A DNA stretch of 64,000 bases from contig JACGCM010001844.1 in the NCBI GenBank assembly GCA_014058105.1, positions 3,844,001 through 3,908,000 of the forward strand, given 5' to 3'. The notes below the pieces were generated by a model. That model saw only the letters and a program-made list of their open reading frames with translations. It did no database searches and was not told where the DNA came from. The position numbers and the translations under genes were made by a program. Of the stretch, positions 10,116 through 22,239 are shown piece after piece (position 1 is the stretch's first letter; each line of letters starts with the position of its first letter). The DNA comes from Kingdonia uniflora (lineage: Eukaryota; Streptophyta; Magnoliopsida; Ranunculales; Circaeasteraceae).

Positions 10116-11725
10116 TTGACATTTTTAGTTGAAGGAAATTTAGAGAAAGTCACCATTGCCATTCCCTTAGTGTTAAACGTAGAAGATTACCCTCAAAGCT
10201 ATCGTGATGTTATGTCTTCTAGAGATGTTGCTTTTTGGAAAGAGGCAATACATGATGAAATGGATTCTATCATGTCGAACAACACTTGGATTTTAGTTGA
10301 CTTACCTCCTGGTTCTAAACCTATAGGTTGTAAATGGGTATTTAGAAAGAAATATAATACCGATGGTTCTATTCAAACTTTTTAAGCAAGATTAGTAGCA
10401 AAAGGTTTTAGACAAAAGGAAGGTGTTGATTATTTTGATACATATCCTCCTGTTGCAAGAATATCCTCTATTAAAGTTTTATTTGCATTAACATCTATAT
10501 TCCATCTTCATTTTCATCAAATGGATGTTAAAACCACTTTTCTAAACGGGGATTTATGTGAATTGGTTTATATGGAACAACCTGAGGGATTTGTTTTAAC
10601 TGGTCAAGAAAAGAAAATATGCAAACTAGTGAAATCTTTATACGGCTTAAAACAAGCTCCTAAGCAATGGCATAATAAATTTGATAGTGTTATTTTATTA
10701 TTTGGTTTTAGGCACAATGGTGTTGATAAATACATATACATTAAAGTTCGTAAGGAGTTTACTGTTATTATTTGCCTTTATGTTGATGACATGTTAATTA
10801 TTAGTAATATCATGAATAGTGTATCTGAAACTAAAAAATATCTTTACTCTAATTTTAAGATGAAAGATCTTGGAGATGTAGATACTATTTTAGGTATTAA
10901 AGTTAAGAAACATAGTGGGGGTTATGCTCTAAGTCAATCTTAATATATCCAAAAAGTATTGACTAAGTTTATGTATTTAAACTTTAAGGATGCTAGTACA
11001 CCATATGATTCTTGCGTAAAGTTATCTAAAATCTCTAATAGAACTGTTGCACACCTTGAGTATGCTAGTGTTATCAGTTATGCTCTAATAGATCTGTTTA
11101 TTATCATGCATTGTACTAGACTAGATATTGCATTCTCTGTTTGTAAGTTTAGCAGGTACACAACTAAACCAAGTATGGAGCACTGGAAATCTATTGGAAG
11201 AATCCTTGGATATCTTAAAAGGTCAATTGATCTTGGTTTGTTTTATAGTGACTATCCAGTTGTATTGGAAGGTTATACCGATGCGAGTTGGATAACAAGT
11301 CTTAAAGACAACAACTCCACGTCTAGATGGGTTTTTACCCTAGGTGGAGGTGGGGTTTCTTGAGGATCAAAGAAGCAACAATGTTTGGCCCACTCAACTA
11401 TAGAGTCTGAGCTCATAGCCTTAGATGCTACAGGCAGAGAGGTTGTGTGGTTAAGGAATCTATTAATAAATATTCCTTTTTGGCCTAAACCGACATTGCT
11501 ATTTCAATTCAATATGATAACAAGGCTGATTTAGCAAGAGCATATAGTAGCACATATAATGGGAAGTCTGGACACAGTAGTCTAAGACATGAGTTTGTAA
11601 AACAAATCATTCAAGATGGCGTGATTACTATCTTGTATGTAAAGTTAAGCTGTACTTTGGCTGATCCCTTCACCAAAGGCCTGTCTAAGGAATTGGGGCT
11701 AAGACTTTTTAACCAAAAATGGTAA
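10116..11725 (+). pseudogene. copia-1 reverse transcriptase and RNase H
   Basis: The RT starts with WKEAIHDEMDSI and NNTWILVDLPPG, continues through [19 protein letters not shown] and SLYGLKQAPKQW, and keeps the catalytic YVDDM near 10780. RNase H follows with YTDASW, SRWVFTLGGG and STIESELIAL. Stops at 10383, 10941 and 11361, plus decay after about 11500, inactivate it. The YVDDM box and domain order are diagnostic of Ty1/copia. Confidence 0.92.
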
Positions 11726-12274
11726 CCCAACCTAGAGCTGGGATACTACTAGTTTTAAGGTTCAATGGGTAAAAACAAGTTATTGAAAAGTAATTTGCTC
11801 AGTACTTAGATACAAAGGCCTCATCTATGAGGATTAGTGCTGGTTGTTATGGTATGAACGTTGAGTTATAACTCTTAATAATATCTAATCTTTAATAGAC
11901 AAGTTTCTAATACATAACAGAGTAACTAGAAAGATTTTATCTATGTGAGCGTAGAGGTGGTGCCACCTCTCATAAGAGTAAAAGTTTCTCTTGGGGTCGC
12001 TCATGAAACGGGCAAGTGTAAGGCCATAAATGTGCTAAACAATTTTTAAACTTCTAATCGGTATTATATGTTGCAATGTGTGTGATATCACTGGCTCTAT
12101 CATATAGAAGTATTTAGTTCAAACTTGAGGCTACCTTAGACTTCGATTTAACTTTGAGATGTTTACACTAACCAAAGGTTCAATCATTTAGATACCTTTG
12201 TTTATGCATGATACATCATCACTGTTTTGGCTAACTTTATATGCTTTTACCTTATATTCAATCTAGTGGAGGAT
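11726..12274 (+). other. copia-1 3' untranslated region
   Basis: AT-rich stretch after RNase H ending in a short purine tract (AGTGGAGGAT) directly before the LTR at 12275. No coding signal. Confidence 0.7.
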
Positions 12275-12345
12275 TGTTGGATTTTGTAAATTAAAATAAG
12301 GAATGATCTATGGAATCATCGTTGTGGGATCTATGGGATCAAAAC
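12275..12345 (+). repeat. copia-1 3' LTR, left piece
   Basis: It begins TGTTGGATTTTG after the purine tract AGTGGAGGAT. After 71 bp the sequence switches to the LTR of element B. The flanking AAAAC (12341-12345) is repeated at 30686-30690, which marks the break as a clean insertion. Confidence 0.8.
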
Positions 12346-12916
12346 TATAGGGACTTATCCCTCGACCTAAATCAATTTGAACTACCTCCATATCGGACTC
12401 ACATATTTCACACGTGACATTAAACAGTCAGCAATGGCACCTAGACCATGAACTGACAAAGAACATGGATCAAGCACAATAGAAGAATATGAACAAGTCA
12501 AAACACATGTCCCCATGAACTAAATAGTTACTCAGTCAACCACCACTTGCCTCATTATTCAGAGAACGTGCTTTAGCATGATAACGAGCTGCGGGTAGGG
12601 TCTATATGAAGAAAAAGTTCCAGAGAGACATGGATAAAGAAAAACTAGATTTTCTATACTCTAACACAAAACTTCTTATTTACAAGATCAAGTATTTCTA
12701 GTTCGAGAGATCACTTATAATAAGATATCAGCCTCAAGCAATAAAAGTTACTGTTACTAAAACCCTCAACCCGAGGTCGTGATTTTTTACCTATTCAAAG
12801 GTTTTCCATGCTAAATCACCTGTGTCATTTCTTTCTTTATATTAGTTTTTATCACAGGTACATTGGTGTAAGAGCTAATTCTGAGCCATTTCAAACTACG
12901 AAATTATGCCATTACA
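12346..12916 (+). repeat. 5' LTR of element B
   Basis: 571 bp, from TATAGGGACTTATCCCTCGA (first dinucleotide TG changed to TA) to ATGCCATTACA. It includes a TATA-like GTCTATATGAAG near 12600. The following TTTGGTACAGTCACGCC is a decayed primer binding site; element D has TTTGGCGCCGTCTATGGGAA at the same place. Confidence 0.88.
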
Positions 12917-12939
12917 TTTGGTACAGTCACGCCAATGAT

Positions 12940-13990
12940 CAGCCTTCCATAGAAGATTTATAGAAAGCTGGTCACTTCGATGGCCAGCCTTCAAAAAAAG
13001 AACTTATAGAGTATATCGACATTGAGGGACCTAACCGATATACTTTTATCGGTACCAAGTTGGTCCAACACGATAAGGATGATTTCATTAGATTCTTAGG
13101 AGTGAATCGGGACATCTTTACGTAGACTTTTGAAGAGATGCCCAGGGTTGATCCATCCAAGGCATGTCACAGATTGGCCATCAACCTCAACGCCACGGTG
13201 GCCAATAGAAACAGTGATGACTCTCACCTCGTCTTCAAGATGAACTCAACATTGAGATCTAGAAATTGATCATAGTGGGGTTCTTTCAAGAAGCTAAGTA
13301 TCCAGATTGGATATCCAAAATCATCATTTTTCCAAAGAAGAATGGAAAGGTCCAAGTTTGTGTAAAATTCGCCGATCTAAACAAATACACTCCAAATGAT
13401 AGCTTCCCTCTCCCTTTTATCCATCAGATTCTTAATTCCACGATAGGTTACGAACTTCTATCTATGATGGACACTACTTTTGGATACAATCAGATTCCTC
13501 TCTTAGAAGAAGATCATGAAAAAACTATTTTCATCACTAAAAGAGGACTTTATTGCTACAAAGTCATACCCTTCGAACAAAAAAATGCATGCAGGACTTA
13601 TCAACAGTTAATAACGACAATGTTCAAAGCACATCTTGGGAAAATCCCTGAACTCTACATTGATGATCTTTTGTGTAAGAGCATACAACCAAACAACCAC
13701 ATCACAGATCTAACCACAATATTTAACATTCTACAATCATACAGGATGCGCTTTAATCATGATTAGTGTCAATTAGAAGTACATTCAGGCCGATTCCTTG
13801 GGCATCTCATCAGCAAGAAGGGGATTGAGGCCAATCTAGATCAAATTTGAGCTCTCCTCAACATGCCATCTCTAAAAACAACGAAGGACGTACATAAAAT
13901 TGCCGGCAAGATTACCGCTATCAGCCGATTTGCTTCAAAATCTTTAGATCACTATTGTTGGTTATTCATGCTACTCCGAGGTTGTACCAA
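12940..13990 (+). pseudogene. Element B, first pol copy: reverse transcriptase
   Basis: Starting just upstream of RT, frames read YIDIEGPNRYTFIGTKLVQ, EEMPRVDPSKACH, then an open stretch 13266-13766 with FPKKNGKVQVCVKFADLN, YNQIPLLEEDHEKTIFIT, GLYCYKVIPFEQKN and the catalytic YIDDLL near 13660. A connection segment (GHLISKKGIEANLDQI) follows. Gag, protease and the linker upstream are absent, and the internal sequence begins shortly after the LTR. Several stops are present. Confidence 0.9.
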
Positions 13991-14013
13991 ATGAGGAAAA
14001 GTTCTGACTTGAG

Positions 14014-14349
14014 ATGAAGATCAAAAAGCGAGTCTATTTCATCAGTAAAACTCTCACTCCAGCGAAAATGAGGTATTCTAAAATTGATAGACTCCTTCTA
14101 ACTTTTGTTTACACTTCACAGAAACTTAAGCACTACTTCCAAGCTCATTCAATCAAAGTCATGACAAACTACCCACTCCGAGAAGTTTTGTCAAAAAAAG
14201 AAAAATCTAGAAGATTGCAACAATGGTCAGTCAGTTTGGGCAAGCATGATATCAAGTTCAAACAACGACATTCAGAAAAGGGTCAGGCCGTGGATTTTCT
14301 AGTGAAAGATCCTGATTGGGAGGAGCACGATCCTGACCTTACAAAATAA
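14014..14349 (+). pseudogene. Element B, first pol copy: RNase H
   Basis: Open for 111 codons: VYFISKTLTPAKMRYSKIDR, LLLTFVYTSQKLKHYFQAH, TNYPLREVLSKKEKSRRLQQW and LGKHDIKFKQRHSEKGQAV. This is the Ty3/gypsy RNase H-like region that follows RT. It degrades the RNA strand of the hybrid during cDNA synthesis. It ends in the linker KDPDWEEHDPDLTK before the second, archaeal-type RNase H. Confidence 0.85.
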
Positions 14350-14394
14350 ATTATAAAAGATTTACCCACCAAAACATTTAACGAGCGAGTTGAA

Positions 14395-14883
14395 TGGATT
14401 ACAAGGAAAGGGCGGAGACTTCTTACAGATTGTTCAGTAGGACCCGTAGGGTTAGGAATTGAAATCGTATTGATTGCCCCTTCGAATGATAGAATCGAGA
14501 AATCAATCCGCCTGGATTTTGAAGCCTCTAATAATGTCACTAAATACGAAGCTTTAATTTAAGGACTCGATCTCGTACTCAAGCTTGGCATCCCAGAACT
14601 CTCAGTCTACACAGATTCTTTACTAATTGTCTACCATTACTCTGAGTGATACAAGAAGAATGGTCAGATGATCGAGTATGTAGCCCTCATTACCGACAGA
14701 ATAAGCAGATTTGCGCAAGCAACTCTTGACTATCCACATGGAGGTAAAAACCGATACGCTAATTTCTTGGCTTACCTAGCAGGGGTCATGGGTACAGAAG
14801 TAAGGTATTTACAGATTAAAGTGATAACAACCTCCATCATTGATCTCCATTCTGCATGCACGATCAATACTAGGAAGGGATAA
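14395..14883 (+). pseudogene. Element B, first pol copy: second (archaeal-type) RNase H
   Basis: Frames read GIEIVLIAPSNDRIEKSIRLD, KYEALI, LELGIPELSVYTDS..., ITDRISRFAQATLDYPHGGK and ANFLAYLAGVM. This matches the extra archaeal-type RNase H found between RNase H and integrase in Tat-lineage plant elements. Multiple stops. It supports placing B in Tat. Confidence 0.8.
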
Positions 14884-15039
14884 AGAGGAGGAGGACGATT
14901 GGCGAAAGCCCTTCATTGCCAATCTTGCCCCCGATAACAAATGTAAAGGGCCACTTCTAATATATCAAAAAGAGTACCAGCAGTTAATCGAAAACTCGAA
15001 GCGCTACACAGTTTAGAATGGTCATCTCTACCACCGTTC

Positions 15040-16125
15040 AGTCACAGGGCCTTATCTCAAGTGCCTCACCAGGAAGAAAGCAGACAAAATACTCAGATAT
15101 TTATATGAAGGAACTTATGGCTCCCATGCCTTAGGTCGATCACTCGCTAACAAAGTAATTACACAAGGAGTATTCTGGCCATGAATACACAAGCAAGCAG
15201 AAGAGTACTCACGCAAATGCGATACATGTCAACGATAAGGACACATGATCCGTTCCCCTGCGCTCGAGCTACATACTAGCAAGGTTTTCGTACCATTTAA
15301 GCGGTAGGCACTCGATCTCGTCGGAGAATTTTCTAATACTCCAGGTAACCGATGATTCCTACTCGTAGTAACAGATTATTTCACAAAATGGGTAGAAGCA
15401 ATTCTATTCTGTCGAACTAGAGAACAAGAGGTCATCACTTTTATCTGGGAAGACATTATCACACGGTTTGGATGCCCCCACCAGATTCAGATCGATAACG
15501 GGCCACAGTTCGTTGGTGAGAAAGTCTTGGCCTTCCTCAACAAACACAATATCATCCACTCACCATCCAATTCCTACTACCCTCAAGGAAATGGCCAAAC
15601 AAAAATCACCAACAAAACCATAGTGGCTAGACCCAAGAAAAAGCTTCAATCACAGATAAAAGAAAATTGGATACGAGAACTTCCTCATGTCTTATGGGAA
15701 TACCGTACCACTCTACGTCAATCAACTAGTTGTATCCTCTTCATCCTAGCCTATGGCACCAAAGCCCTTATTCCAACAGAATACCACCATCCCGTCAGAG
15801 ATCACGAGCTTATAGACAAAGAAAATGAGTTCGAATTGGCATGCTATATGAATTAGATTAATGAAACTCGGGAACGCGTTATTGCCAACCTAGGCTGATA
15901 TTACCATATACTGGCCAGCTCGTACAGCAGAAGAGTCCAAAACTATGAGTTCTAAATCGATAATCTCATCCTCTGAGAGATCCCACAACATAGAAAAGAA
16001 GCACATGCCGAGAAGCTAGCAAAAAATTGGGAAGGTTAATTCCTCATCATTGGTCAAACTGGTCTGGGATCATATTATCTCATGACAGAGCAAGGAGTTC
16101 AAATCCCAAATCCATAGAATACTAG
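15040..16125 (+). pseudogene. Element B integrase and C-terminus
   Basis: The zinc-binding part has GSHALGRSLANKVITQGVFWP and CDTCQR. The core has LDLVGEFSNTPGN (Asp), QIDNGPQFVGEKVLAFL (Asp) and [11 protein letters not shown] (Glu position replaced by Lys), then ELPHVLWEYRTT and TEYHHPVRDHELIDKENEF. A GPY/F-type end (AKNWEG, GLGSYYLMTEQGV) closes the frame near 16117. The missing Glu and the stops make it inactive. The same region in element D is very similar, so B and D are the same or sister families. Confidence 0.88.
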
Positions 16126-16309
16126 GCAACTGAAGCGGTACTATCATTAAGCCTCTGGTTTCTCCATTTCAATATTCTCGTTCTTTCTATTCCAAAAGTG
16201 AGATTTCAATTTCCATACAGTGTACATTCTATTCTACTCAATGAAAACTTCCAAGTTTTTTCCCACATTACTGTCTACTTATGTAGACTCTACTACATTA
16301 CATAGATTA

Positions 16310-16760
16310 AAATAAAGGTAATACTAGCTTTCAATCGACCTCTAAACAGATTAAAGAAAAGATAATACTAGCTTTCAATCGACCTTTAAACAGATTAAAA
16401 CAAAGGTAATACTAGCTTTCAATCAACTTCTAAAAATATTAAAGCAAAGGTAATAGTAGCTTTTAATAGACATCTAAACATATTAAAGTGAAGATAATAG
16501 TAGCTTTCAATCGACCTCTAACAAATTAAAATAAAGGTAAAACTAGCTTTCAATCAACCTTTAAACATATTAAAGCAAAGGTAATACTAGTTTTCAATCG
16601 ACCTCGATACAGATTAAAGCAAAGGTAATACTAGCTTTCAATCACCCGTCTATACATTTATCTGCGTTTAAAACAAAGGTCATACTAGTTTTCAATCAAT
16701 GATCTCTAACAGGCATAAGATAAAGTAAAGGCAAAACTAGCTTTCATCTCTCAATGTCTG
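16310..16760 (+). repeat. About 44-bp tandem repeat after first pol of B
   Basis: The motif ATTAAAGCAAAGGTAATACT followed by AGCTTTCAATCGACCTCTAA recurs about ten times with spacing mostly 42-46 bp. It is the counterpart of the post-pol array in A, with an unrelated sequence. Related units recur at 22594-22975, 39400-39620 and, inverted, at 43930-44040. Confidence 0.88.
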
Positions 16761-16779
16761 CAACTACAGAAGCTTTATA

Positions 16780-19700
16780 GGTTATATCTATAAGACATTT
16801 CTAAAGGTTCTTCTTTACTGATGAGGTCAACTACACCTTCCCCTACAACAGGATAATGTTCAACCATAAAATATGGAGCTCAAGCAGCTATAGTAATCCT
16901 GCCTTGCTCGGCCAATTCAACAGGTCAAGAACCTAACTACATTTCTATGGTATTTATACAGTTCCCTCGATCTATATCAGCTTTACAAATACATCCTCTT
17001 CCCGATAGATAGTCATGCAAGGTATCCCTCTCAAACTCAAGTCTTCTCACTTCCTCCACAAAATAGGAAATAATAGTGATTAACATCTATGAGCGCGTTG
17101 CTTCAGGCATAACTGCCTTGGTAAAATTTTCTCTCACTCTCTGATGACACTCTTGTAACTTTTCATACCATGCGTCTTACAACTCCATGTGTCTATCTAC
17201 GTGGGGCATAATATCATTATGCTCCTTCACCTTTTTTGCTACTTTATCAGACTCTGCCTGGTTTGTCATCCTCAATTATGCCACTTGAGCACAAAGTTCC
17301 TCGAGTTCCCTATCTATACCTACACTTCCCCCAGTAGGAGACTTCTTTAGTAATTCATCTATCTTCCTTATTAATTGATCCTTACCCCTGATCACCCACT
17401 CTAACTCCCGCTCTCTACAATGGCCAATATCCAAGTTATCTTAGCTCACCCTTAAATGCTCATTTCCTCTCTGTACACGAGTTTGAATTCAAACTACATT
17501 CGTCTTCAGCTCTCTAATTCGAGCTGATAAGTTAACCACGTCCCCTTTTATAATGGAGACCCTGGCATCACCTTTAATCTTCTTTGACCGCTCTCCAGCC
17601 TCAGCCTTCTTGACACGCGAATTGGCCATAGCCAAATCTGCCTTCAATTGGGCCACCCTTTCATTCAATTTATTACATCATCTTTGGACCATCCAAAAAT
17701 CTATATCTTTAGTAGTTAAAGCCTCACTGAACTGCTCAACTGCATTTTCAGATTTGGCAAGGTCAGCTCGAGCTCTCTTTAGCTCGCTATCTTTCCAAAT
17801 CATGTCACCCTTCACTCGCTCCAGCTCACTTTTGGAACTTACTAGATCAGCTCGAGTCTACTCTTCCTCGTTCATTTTTATGATCAGTTGGCCCTATACA
17901 CTTGCCATAAAAATTCGTAACTCTTTCTCTGTCATTTCTAATGATTGGATATGGTATCGAGCCATGTCCGCCTCCTTACTCCTCACCATAAACGCATCAT
18001 TCCGGCTTTTGGGCTTTGCTGTCTCCTCCTTCGCCTCCGCGAGCTCTTTTTGCCCCTTATTAATTTTGGTATCATTTTCCTCGATCTTCCTAGTCAGATC
18101 TTCAATATTTTGTGTTGCCTCGACAAACTTGAAATGAACTTTGATGTGTTGATTCTCCCTATCTTCATTTGCCTCTCTCATCCTATCAAACTCCACCGCA
18201 AACTCTTGGTTATATTTGAGTGCTTCTTATTCACTCAAGTGAGCTTACTCCTGTTTAACCTACATTACAGATACAATATATCAAGTTTGAATCAACATAT
18301 CTACATAAGCTCATTCAGATCTTAATACAGGAAATTTTCAAAATTCTAGCAGATTTCTATTTTCTGACATTCTATCGTTGTGAGACTGCTTCCAATTTAA
18401 GGCTGAAATATGATCTCAGTTCGTTGGCCATAAGTCTATATCAAATTTCAAGGTATACATTTTCTATTTTCTAACTTTCTCAAAACTTTGGTATTATGTG
18501 ACACATTTGATTACCGTTGCCCCTAATATTTCTAATACATGTAAGGTCTATTTCTATTTTTCTAAATTTTACTTTGCAACTCTACAGTAATGCAGCACAC
18601 ATGTCATATATTTCTTGCTCTTGTCTAACCTGTAGCTCCGCTTGCAAAGTCAACAGGGGCGCTGAGGCATCTTTTTCCTTAGCAAGCTCATTCTCTCATT
18701 CTTTAATTCTGAGGTACATATCCTTAAGTTCCTACAAACAAGGTTTACAAACATCTCTTAGCCTACAAAAATTTATCCAACAAAACAATATTCCATACAA
18801 TTACAGTTCTCAAACCCCACATAAACATACAACCAAAAATTCAACAACTTTACTCTACTTTCTTATTATCATCCCCTTGGTTCTCTTGCCCAGTTTGGGG
18901 AAAGACCCCATCCAATCCTCCTACCATACCAGCCACCTCCTCTTCTACCTCATCCTCTTTGACGTAGGTACCCTCCATAATAGCTTTAGTGTACCCCACT
19001 TTGAGGAGTTGGCGCCTAAGTCTGTCGCGCTAAACTACCCTTCATCCAGGTTCTTCTGTACTTCTTCTGTGAGCTCACTAATCTGTACCTCTTGCGCAGC
19101 CTTCACTGAATCTAACTGCTTCCCCTCCAGAGCTAGGTCAGACTTTAATTAATCTACCTTCTTCTTGAGCTCCACCTTCCCATTCTTGAGCTCAGCTTTT
19201 CCCTCCTCGATCCCGAGGAAGATCCCCTTCATCTGACGAACAGTCTACAACAAATCAAACATATTTTTAGCTCGAATCACAATAAAAAATTTAAAAACAT
19301 ACAAATCATCAAAACTTACCATTTTGCTCATTTACTCATAACCCTTGCGAGCTATAAGCTTGACCCTATCCTCTACAACTCCCAGCTCATCATCCTTCGA
19401 AGGTCGATTTTCCACGACCTTCACCCGAGTCACTTCAGCAGGAAGATCTACCCTTCTCTTTTTTGCTTCAACCTCGACCTCACCACTCCCCATAGTTCTA
19501 GAAGCCGAGCCACGCTTTATAGCCCGCCTCTTCGGAAATGTCTGAGCTAACTTGCTTGACGTAGTAGATTCTGACGCATTTGCAAAATCCAACTCAGTTG
19601 TCTTTGACAAAGCCACACGCTTCCCTCCATCAGTCCCTCTCTTCTTGTTGCCTCTAACCCCCATTATTAGTCTCTTTACCTAAGACTTTTATACCTTCTT

Positions 19701-20540
19701 AGACCTGTTATTAGCACTTTTATATTGGCTAATACCGAGGTCCTTCAGGATTACCTCGAGCTCAACCCCTTCTCGAGCAACAGTATCTAACAGGGACTCC
19801 TTCTTTGTCACCTTCGACTGAGGGCCAGTAAAACAAACACAAAACATTGTCAAACAACAGAAGAACCTTCAATTATAATAGTTTGATATTATACACTGTT
19901 ACTTACTTTTCTTTACAGTCCTATATTGAAGTTCCATGGATTCTTCATCTTCTCATTGAAGACAATCACCTTTCACCCATATAAAATTATTATTCTACAT
20001 TCGACCTTGTAAATTTTGATCGAAGATAAATGATCAAGACGAGCTCGAACAAAAGTATGCACCTCCAGTTGCAGAATAGTTTTTCACACCATAAAACTGT
20101 AAAACATCTTCAGGAGATATTCTCCTCTCCACCTCATTTACTTCCCACAACCTATTCAAACCCTCACAAACATTGATCACCTCCCACATGTTCCCATTTA
20201 ATTGGGCAGGAAAAGCCCCTATGGTATTGGTATTCATTTTCCTTTTCATAAGATTGCTAAAGGGAAAACTTAAACCATACTCAAACTGAGACAGGTAACA
20301 CAGAAAGCCATCTTCCAAGTCACCTTGGAAAATCCCATCATAATACTTCAAGGAGATCGATTCTTCCACTCCCCTATCCAATTTCTCCCTCTTAAAATTA
20401 GGTAAGAAAAAGAAATGTTCTTCCCCTGATGGGCTGCTACTGGATTCACAACATAGAAGCAATCGCTTTTACCTATTATCAAGCATTCCTCTTCAAACAC
20501 AATTATGGTATCAATGAAATCAAAGGTAGTCAAAATCATT
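16780..20540 (-). pseudogene. Antisense gene aORF1, first copy in element B
   Basis: On the minus strand: a Transposase_28-like domain at 20462-20034 (FPFSNLMKRKMNTNTIGAFP, then AQLNGNMWEVINVCEGLN and SPEDVLQFYGV), an intron-like gap, a nuclear-type basic region at 19664-19332, a long coiled coil (about 18196-17250) and a C-terminal motif near 17040-16970 (RDTLHDYLSGRGCICKADID). Stops are scattered through the coil. The acceptor of the intron at 19826-19906, which ends CAG in the second copy, ends CTG here, so this copy would splice wrongly. The N-terminal exon and promoter are missing: at about 20540-20600 the sequence switches to a second pol. Function unknown. Confidence 0.75.
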
Positions 20541-20599
20541 CTTAAGCTTGTGAGAATACCGTCTCTACAATTCTAGATACCTTAGACAGATACGCTACA

Positions 20600-21660
20600 T
20601 GGCAATTATAGAAAGCTGATCACCTTGATGATCAACCTTCAATAGAAGAGCCTACATAATACATCAACATTGATGGTCCTAGTAGAGGTACTTTTATCAT
20701 TACCAAACTGATCCCAGCACTATAGAGATACTCTCACTCAATTCTTATGATTGAATCTAGACATTTTTGCGTAGACTTTCGAAGAGATGCCTGGGGTCGA
20801 TCCAACCAAAGCATGTAACAAATTGGCCATCAACATCAATGTCACGGTGGTCAAACAGAAACAATGACGACTATTACCTCATCTTCGAGATGAAGTAAAC
20901 ATGAAGATTAAGAAATTGATAAAAGTAGGATACATCTGAGAAGCCAAGTGTCTAGATTGGATATCCAACATCATCGTTGTCCCAAAGAAGAATGAAAAAG
21001 TCAGAGTTTGTGTAAATTTTATAGATATAAACAAACATACTCCAAAGGATAGTTTTCCTCTTCTCAATATCTATCAAATTCTTGATTCCACGACAGGTCA
21101 CGAACTACTATCTATGATAGACGCTGCATCTGGATGCAATCAGATCCACTCATGGGAGAAGATAACGGAAAAACTACTTTTATCACTAAAATAGGACTTT
21201 ATTGCTACAAAGTCATGCCGTTCGGACTAAAAAATGTAGGCATGACTTATCAACGGTCAATGACTACTATCTTCAAAACACATCTTGGGAAAATCCTGGA
21301 AGTTTACATTGATGATCTCTTGCGCAATGGCATACAGTCAATCAACCATATCACATATCTCAACACAATATTCAACTTTCTTCGATCTTACAGGATATGA
21401 CTCAATCCTGATAAGTATCAATTCGAAGTACATTCAGGCCGATTCCCCAGCTATCTCATCAGCAAGAAAGGGGTTGAGACTGATCTAGATAAAATTCGAG
21501 CTCTCTTCAACATTCCATCTCCAAAGACGATGAAAAATGTACAAAAGCTTGCCTACAAGATTGCCGCAATCAACCGATTCATTTCAAAATCTTCAGATCG
21601 CGGTAGTTGGTTATTCCTACTACTCCGCGGTTGTACCAAATGAGGAAAAGTTCATCTCAA
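20600..21660 (+). pseudogene. Element B, second pol copy: reverse transcriptase
   Basis: Starts at the same position as the first copy (compare AGAAAGCTGATCACC here with AGAAAGCTGGTCACT at 12963). It contains EEMPGVDPTKAC, TTFITKIGLYCYKVMPFGLK, MTYQRSMTTIFKTHLGKI and the catalytic YIDDLL near 21310, then VHSGRFPSYLISKKGVE. Frameshifts and stops throughout. It diverges from the first copy at many positions, so the duplication is old or came from template switching between related RNAs. Confidence 0.88.
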
Positions 21661-21718
21661 TGCAAAGATACATTGGATATTACAATGTGAGGTAGCTTTT
21701 TAGGATCTTTGAACCTAT

Positions 21719-22140
21719 TTGGAGAAGTCTCCCATAATGAGCACCCCAATAGATAATGAGGAACTGATCATCTACCTAGCAGTTATAGATACTTTTATCA
21801 GCTCAGTTCTCATTCGACTTGAAGGGAAGATCGAGAAGCCAACCAACTTCATCAGCAAAATCCTCATTCCAACGGAAACGAGATATTTTAAAATCGAGAG
21901 ACTCCTTTTAACTCCTGTTTATACTTCACAAAAGCTTAAGCACTACTTTCAAGCTCATTTAATCAAAGTCATGACGAACTACCCACTCCGGGAAGTTTTG
22001 TCCAAGAAAAAAAAATCCAGGAGAGTGAGGCAATGGTCAGTCTGCTTGGGGGAATATGATATCAAATTCGAGCAATGACATTCAGAAAAGGGTCAGACCA
22101 TTGCTGATTTTCTCGTAGATTTTTCAGTAAAAGATCCTTA
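21719..22140 (+). pseudogene. Element B, second pol copy: RNase H
   Basis: Open for 119 codons: MSTPIDNEELIIYLAVID, SSVLIRLEGKIEKPTNFIS, ETRYFKIERLLLTPVYTSQK, YPLREVLSKKKKSRRVRQW, ending CLGEYDIKFEQ, then SEKGQTIADFLVDF after a stop. The N-terminal portion is fuller than in the first copy. Standard Ty3/gypsy RNase H position. Confidence 0.85.
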
Positions 22141-22239
22141 GTGGAAGGAGCACTATCCTGACCTTATAAAAGAAGTTACAGAAGATCCATCCACTAAATT
22201 ATTTAACGAGTGAGCTGAATGGGATACAAGGAAAGGGTA

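Larger units (their letters stand above)
7832..12345 (+). mobile_element. Ty1/copia element copia-1 (main part)
   Basis: Domain order gag - PR - IN - RT - RNase H defines Ty1/copia. Its 5' LTR and leader are separated from it by element A. Its 3' LTR starts at 12275 and is cut at 12345 by element B, then resumes at 30686-31106. Several stops and frame changes make it inactive. Confidence 0.92.

Noticed and set aside
17553..18137. 194-codon plus-strand open frame rich in Ser and Phe
   Set aside because: It is opposite the coiled coil of aORF1; Ser/Phe/Leu-rich shadows are typical opposite Lys/Glu-rich coding.
18517..19152. 211-codon plus-strand open frame
   Set aside because: It lies opposite the aORF1 coiled-coil and charged region, has no domain, and its composition fits a shadow.
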